Source: Larix sibirica
Taxonomy: Eukaryota; Streptophyta; Pinopsida; Pinales; Pinaceae
Assembly (NCBI GenBank): GCA_004151065.3
Contig: NWUY0300018772.1
Span: 17,752-28,259 of the forward strand
DNA: 10,508 bases
Direction: 5' to 3'
The notes under the pieces were generated by a model that saw only the letters and a program-made list of their open reading frames with translations, was not told the DNA's origin and made no database searches. The translations under genes and the position numbers were made by a program. Shown here one piece after another: positions 7,343 through 10,508 of the stretch. Each line of letters begins with the position of its first letter. Positions within the stretch are counted from its first letter, which is position 1.

Positions 7343-7701
7343 CGTTTTCTCTCTGCTTTGTTTTTTGGAAAAAGTTCATTCTTTGCTAGATGGATTTAGT
7401 ATTTTTTACAGACAAATGTTTGAAGGCTTATTTTTTTCTACCTAGGTTCTTAGCAGACTTATCTCTTGAGCTTAAATGCAGTTCATAGGAAGTCTTCTAT
7501 CTATCTATATCTTGCTTCTAGAATTTTGATTATGGGTTGTTTTCTCTTTCTGAGAGGACTGGAGACTTTGAATATGGGTTGTTTTCTCTTGATGAGAGGC
7601 ATGTCTACTCTGTATCTACATGTAAAAGTTTTGTGATATAATGTAATACTAAATTACAAAAAAAACAACTTGTATTATTATTATTAAATAAGGTCATGAG
7701 T
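7343..7701 (+). other. 3'-UTR-like tail after the 141-codon ORF
   Basis: T-rich sequence without open frames follows the stop codon. It ends near 7640-7665 with ATAATGTAAT-type polyadenylation-like wording and a run of eight A (7658-7665), then a short ATT repeat (7673-7685). This fits a 3' UTR or a retrocopy tail, but the A run is short and no flanking duplication was found. Confidence 0.35.
7531..7599 (+). repeat. 27-bp direct repeat, period 42
   Basis: A unit beginning TATGGGTTGTTTTCTCTT and ending TGAGAGG occurs at 7531-7557 and 7573-7599 with 25 of 27 bases identical. It is a local duplication within the UTR-like tail. Confidence 0.9.
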
Positions 7702-7713
7702 GATCTGAAACTA
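7702..7713 (-). other. Decayed primer-binding-site-like motif
   Basis: GATCTGAAACTA on the plus strand matches GCTCTGATACCA at 9 of 12 positions. GCTCTGATACCA is the minus-orientation form of the initiator-Met-tRNA primer site of plant LTR retrotransposons. It lies about ten bases from the proposed LTR end, somewhat farther than usual, so it is suggestive only. Confidence 0.3.
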
Positions 7714-7723
7714 AAAAAGAGAT

Positions 7724-8409
7724 TGTCACGTTTAGAAATTTATGAGTGTTATATTTTTTATATAGTAGTAATTATTTGCAACGGAAACAAAAATGGGATC
7801 GTTGAAAGATAACTAATGCACATAAACAAAGACACAAGGATGTTATCCTCAGAAACCCTTTTACACAAGCGAAGAAAACCCAACAACCTTTCTTACGAGA
7901 AAATCAGTTTAAGATACAAGTACATCCAGATAAAAGAGTAAATAGATAAAAAAAAAAACAATCCCAAAGATATCAAACCCATAAATTGTCCTTCTTCTTC
8001 TATTGTGCCCTTCTCTTCCTTAGTTGCGCACTTGATCAGATGACTTGAATGGATTTCCTAGTGTGAGAATGAGAAAGGGGTCATCTCTATTTATACTTGA
8101 TTGGTGATTTATTTTTCCACATTTGTTGGGGCCAACTTGCACATTTAATANCTAAGAAAAGAGGATGCATTTTGTGCATTATGTGGCAACATGAAACTAA
8201 GGCATTGTTGTTGAATTTTTTCCCAAGCTTGAAGGAAAAAAATTGATTCCTAGTTTGGGCACAACAAAGGTTGTTATCTTTAGAAACTTGAATACATATG
8301 TTACATATTGTATAAGTAGCAAATTTACACACAAATAATAGAAAATTTAGAGTAGCTAATATGTGGTGGAAGTTGTCGACAAAGGACCAACATCAAGATT
8401 GATTTGACA
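7724..8409 (-). mobile_element. LTR-like segment (Copia-type style), minus orientation
   Basis: The plus strand here shows wording typical of a reversed plant LTR: TTTGCAACGGAAACAAAAAT near 7776-7795, then ACACAAGGATGTTATCCTCAG and an A/C-rich stretch. On the minus strand a TATA box (8095-8088) is followed by a leader with pyrimidine-rich blocks, as in U3-R-U5. Candidate ends are TGTCA at 7724 and TGACA ending at 8409, giving a short inverted terminus and a length of about 686 bp, normal for an LTR. No gag or pol is recognisable on the side where the internal region should be (below 7700), so it may be a solo or orphan LTR. The borders are tentative. One ambiguous base (N) is at 8151. Confidence 0.42.
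8088..8095 (-). promoter_or_regulatory. TATA box of the LTR-like segment
   Basis: The minus strand reads TATAAATA, preceded by CCAATCAAG and followed by GAGATGACCCC. The start of transcription would be expected near 8060 on the minus strand. The match is perfect to the plant TATA consensus, but it stands in AT-rich DNA. Confidence 0.45.
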
Positions 8410-8410
8410 T

Positions 8411-8513
8411 GCATGTTCATTCATCCATCTACCAGGAAACTGCATCTATGCATGATAAGTACTTGCATGAGGTGCATGTTCATTCATCCATAAAGTTCAA
8501 GGATAAGTACTTG
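8411..8513 (+). repeat. Imperfect local duplication encoding a repeated HVHSSI...DKYL phrase
   Basis: GCATGTTCATTCATCCAT occurs at 8411-8428 and 8474-8491, and GATAAGTACTTG at 8454-8465 and 8502-8513. The two copies share the order of both blocks but the second lacks about 15 bases between them. In the plus frame 8409-8591 (60 codons) both copies are in phase, giving HVHSSI then DKYL twice. The frame is too short, and begins right at the proposed LTR border, to be called a gene. Confidence 0.8.
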
Positions 8514-8738
8514 TTTGAGCACTTTCACGAGATTTTTTGGGTTGGATTCATAGTAAATTTATATGGTTGGTTAGAGAGGCTCACAAAGTAGATTCGACAT
8601 TGGTTTCCATGGTCAATATTTGAATGGACTAATAATAATTTCTTAAATATCCAAGCACATGACCATGAGCTTGACACAAATTCTCAAGTTCTAGGTTAAA
8701 GGTCAAAATTCCACTAATCTTTGACAAGAGCCATACAT

Positions 8739-9022
8739 TTTTTTGAAGAAAAGATCACATGGAATATAATGCATCTAGGTCCTATGGATAATGCATGTAA
8801 TCTATCCTTGGAAGAAGCGCTTAAAAAAATTCAGGAAGAGTTCAATATGTATTCTGCATAATGCACATTAATTTACAAGGCTATTGTGATTTCTCCAGGA
8901 GGGGTCTATGTGACAATGAACCAAGGAAGCATACGTTTACAAAGAAAAAATGAGAAATTGAGTTGCATGTTGAGCGTCAACACCAAACTTGTGAAGCTTC
9001 TCCTAGGAAATTAAAATCCTAA
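8739..9022 (+). pseudogene. Two adjoining coding-like relics in different frames, unknown family
   Basis: One plus frame (8739-8861) reads FFEEKITWNIMHLGPMDNAC and then a helix-like LSLEEALKKIQEEFNMYSA before TAA. Exactly there another frame takes over (8861-9022) with LQGYCDFSRRGLCDNEPRKH, then TFTKKK, an in-frame TGA, and EIELHVERQHQTCEASPRKL before a stop. Cys spacing and basic residues are reminiscent of a nucleic-acid-binding knuckle but match no family I can name. The hand-over at a single point suggests one ancient frame broken by an indel. Confidence 0.28.
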
Positions 9023-10508
9023 TATATGGACAACTACTTTGGAGCAATGGAAAGCACATTGTGCAAATAAATGCCACAAATGTATGAAGGTAACCCCTTT
9101 CTACACTAAGGTAGATGCCTCTGTATAAGGGTGAACTTCAGATCTCTTAGTTATCTTCATGGCATATTTTAGACTTCACAAATTTTTCAACTAGCACAGA
9201 ACATAAGTAGGTCATATATGTTTTGCAAGCAAGTAACATCAGTACCCTAACCCTAGAAAAAATCCTCCAAAACACCATTCCCAATTTATAGTCAACTAAT
9301 TTACTTAGGTCTTGAAAAGATCACTTCAAAGGTTTCCATATCAATTATATGGAGGGCTTTGCATACATAGGGTTTTCTCCTAATTAAGAGATTCAATATT
9401 GCTACACAAAATCAATCCAATTACACCCCTATCATCAATCATAAAACCATGAAAAACATTGCCACAAACCTATTGGAAATAAAAACATAGAATTGGTGAT
9501 TGAAATGATTGTGTGCTACTGTCTTTTATTGTTCCTGAATATAGTTGTTTCATGCCATGAAATCCTGATATAACCCTTGTTTCATCCATTGTAAGCTACG
9601 TCAAATACTTGGACATAAGAGACACAAAAGGTTTAAGGTAGCCTCAATATGTCACCATGACATGTTTCCCTAAGTTAGTTGGTGTGACAAATTTATTCCA
9701 AGCTATGTACTGAAATGATGATTGTGACCCAAACTCAAGAAGTCATTTCTACTAGCAATGACCTTAAGTGCTTTTTATTGCTATAGGATGGACATACTCC
9801 TTTTATTGCTAGTACATGTTTTCAAAGTCCATTCCAAGATACTATCTAAGGACTACTTTGGGGTAGTATATTTTTGTTCACAAAATTTGCGACAAAAACA
9901 TAAACTATTTTCCCTTACATCCTATGGAGTTCACCCTTTCACTGCTATGAATTACTGTTATACTATCTTGTCTTGGTCTTCAACTAATGGTTGATTGTAG
10001 AATACTTCAAATTTATAAATAAAATTCGAAACAAAATGCCATGGGTTGCACAATACACCATTATCCCACAAAACCAAATAATCATATGGATCGAGGAAAA
10101 TCCAATGACCATAAATGGTGTCTTTCTAGGCATATGTTGATGAGAATTAAGGATTTCCTAGAGATCCTTTGTGATGGATTAGCATCATGGAAGATTGGAG
10201 AGGATTGGGATGGTGTTCTGTGGAGAATATCTTTGTCAAATTTCAATAGTGTGGTGTCCTACCAATATGGTGACCTATGACAAAGCACCAATATTCTATG
10301 ATCAGTCCTAGAACAATACTTTTCATAACACTAGAAACATTCTATAACAACAATGAATGTTATTCTAGTATAAATGGATGGTAAACTATCCCTTATTGTG
10401 ATAACATTATCATATGTAGTGTTATAGGGCATGAGGAAAATGAATCATAGTTGTTAGAATTGCATAATTTTAAAGAAGTTTGAAATTCTTGTAAACAACA
10501 ATTAATAT
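9023..10508. other. No gene recognised
   Basis: AT-rich sequence with short open frames only. The plus frames at 9758-9994 (78 codons) and 10041-10280 (79 codons) have no recognisable domain, no compositional contrast to their flanks and no supporting context. The second has a more protein-like texture (DGLASWKIGEDWDGVLWRIS) and may be a relic. A short CCCTAACCCTA match at 9244-9254 is too small to be a telomere repeat. Confidence 0.45.
10330..10369. repeat. Imperfect inverted repeat (hairpin)
   Basis: ACTAGAAACATTC (10330-10342) and GAATGTTATTCTAGT (10355-10369) are inverted copies with a 2-base bulge and a 12-nt loop. It could be the tip of a small fold-back element or chance in AT-rich DNA. 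Confidence 0.6.

Noticed and set aside
9244-9254. CCCTAACCCTA as an interstitial telomere repeat
   Set aside because: Fewer than two full plant-type units; chance match.
9758-10280. Two plus-strand frames of 78 and 79 codons
   Set aside because: No domain, no compositional contrast with flanks, and lengths expected by chance in sequence of this size.
1-10508. CRISPR array, rRNA or tRNA genes, bacterial operon structure
   Set aside because: No regularly spaced repeats, no conserved RNA gene wording, and no packed genes on either strand were seen.

Overview
The window looks like nuclear DNA from a large plant genome, most likely a gymnosperm and probably a conifer. It is AT-rich, has no bacterial-style gene packing or operons, and consists mostly of decayed mobile-element and gene fragments. 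The left edge carries a DUF4283-type LINE leader protein whose wording I associate with conifer repeats. The species call is inference. I see no intact multi-exon host gene, no rRNA or tRNA gene and no CRISPR array.

Layout: (1) 1-425, minus strand: 5' part of a LINE ORF1 (DUF4283 domain) with one internal stop and one frameshift, running off the left edge; 426-568 is its leader-like sequence. (2) 569-2082, minus strand: the most interesting part, a decayed coding region with two consecutive OTU-type (ovarian-tumour cysteine protease / deubiquitinase) domains. Each keeps a recognisable Cys block, a central core block and a His block at nearly the same spacing (Cys to His about 404 and 396 nt). 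(3) 2083-3430: mostly decayed sequence with an orphan 57-codon open stretch and a (TA)10 microsatellite. (4) 3430-3930, minus strand: a weaker, possible third OTU-like unit. (5) 3931-5455: AT-rich, no gene seen, one 20-bp direct repeat. (6) 5456-5908: a GC- and CpG-rich island that is a compact terminal-inverted-repeat element. Its ends share 17 perfect bases followed by a GC-rich hairpin on each side, and it holds a 27-bp tandem duplication. (7) 6541-7342, plus strand: a GC-richer coding-like block ending in a clean 141-codon ORF of unknown family, followed by a 3'-UTR-like tail. (8) About 7700-8409, minus strand: an LTR-like segment with TATA box and a decayed initiator-Met-tRNA primer-binding-site-like motif. 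(9) 8410-9022: short coding-like relics and a local duplication. (10) 9023-10508: no gene seen, one hairpin.

There is no evidence that these pieces form one pathway. The tandem OTU region is degraded (stops, frameshifts), so if the family is functional it must be so elsewhere in the genome. Whether it was a host gene or a transposon-encoded protease cannot be decided from this window. All protein-family calls come from reading motifs by eye; no search was run.
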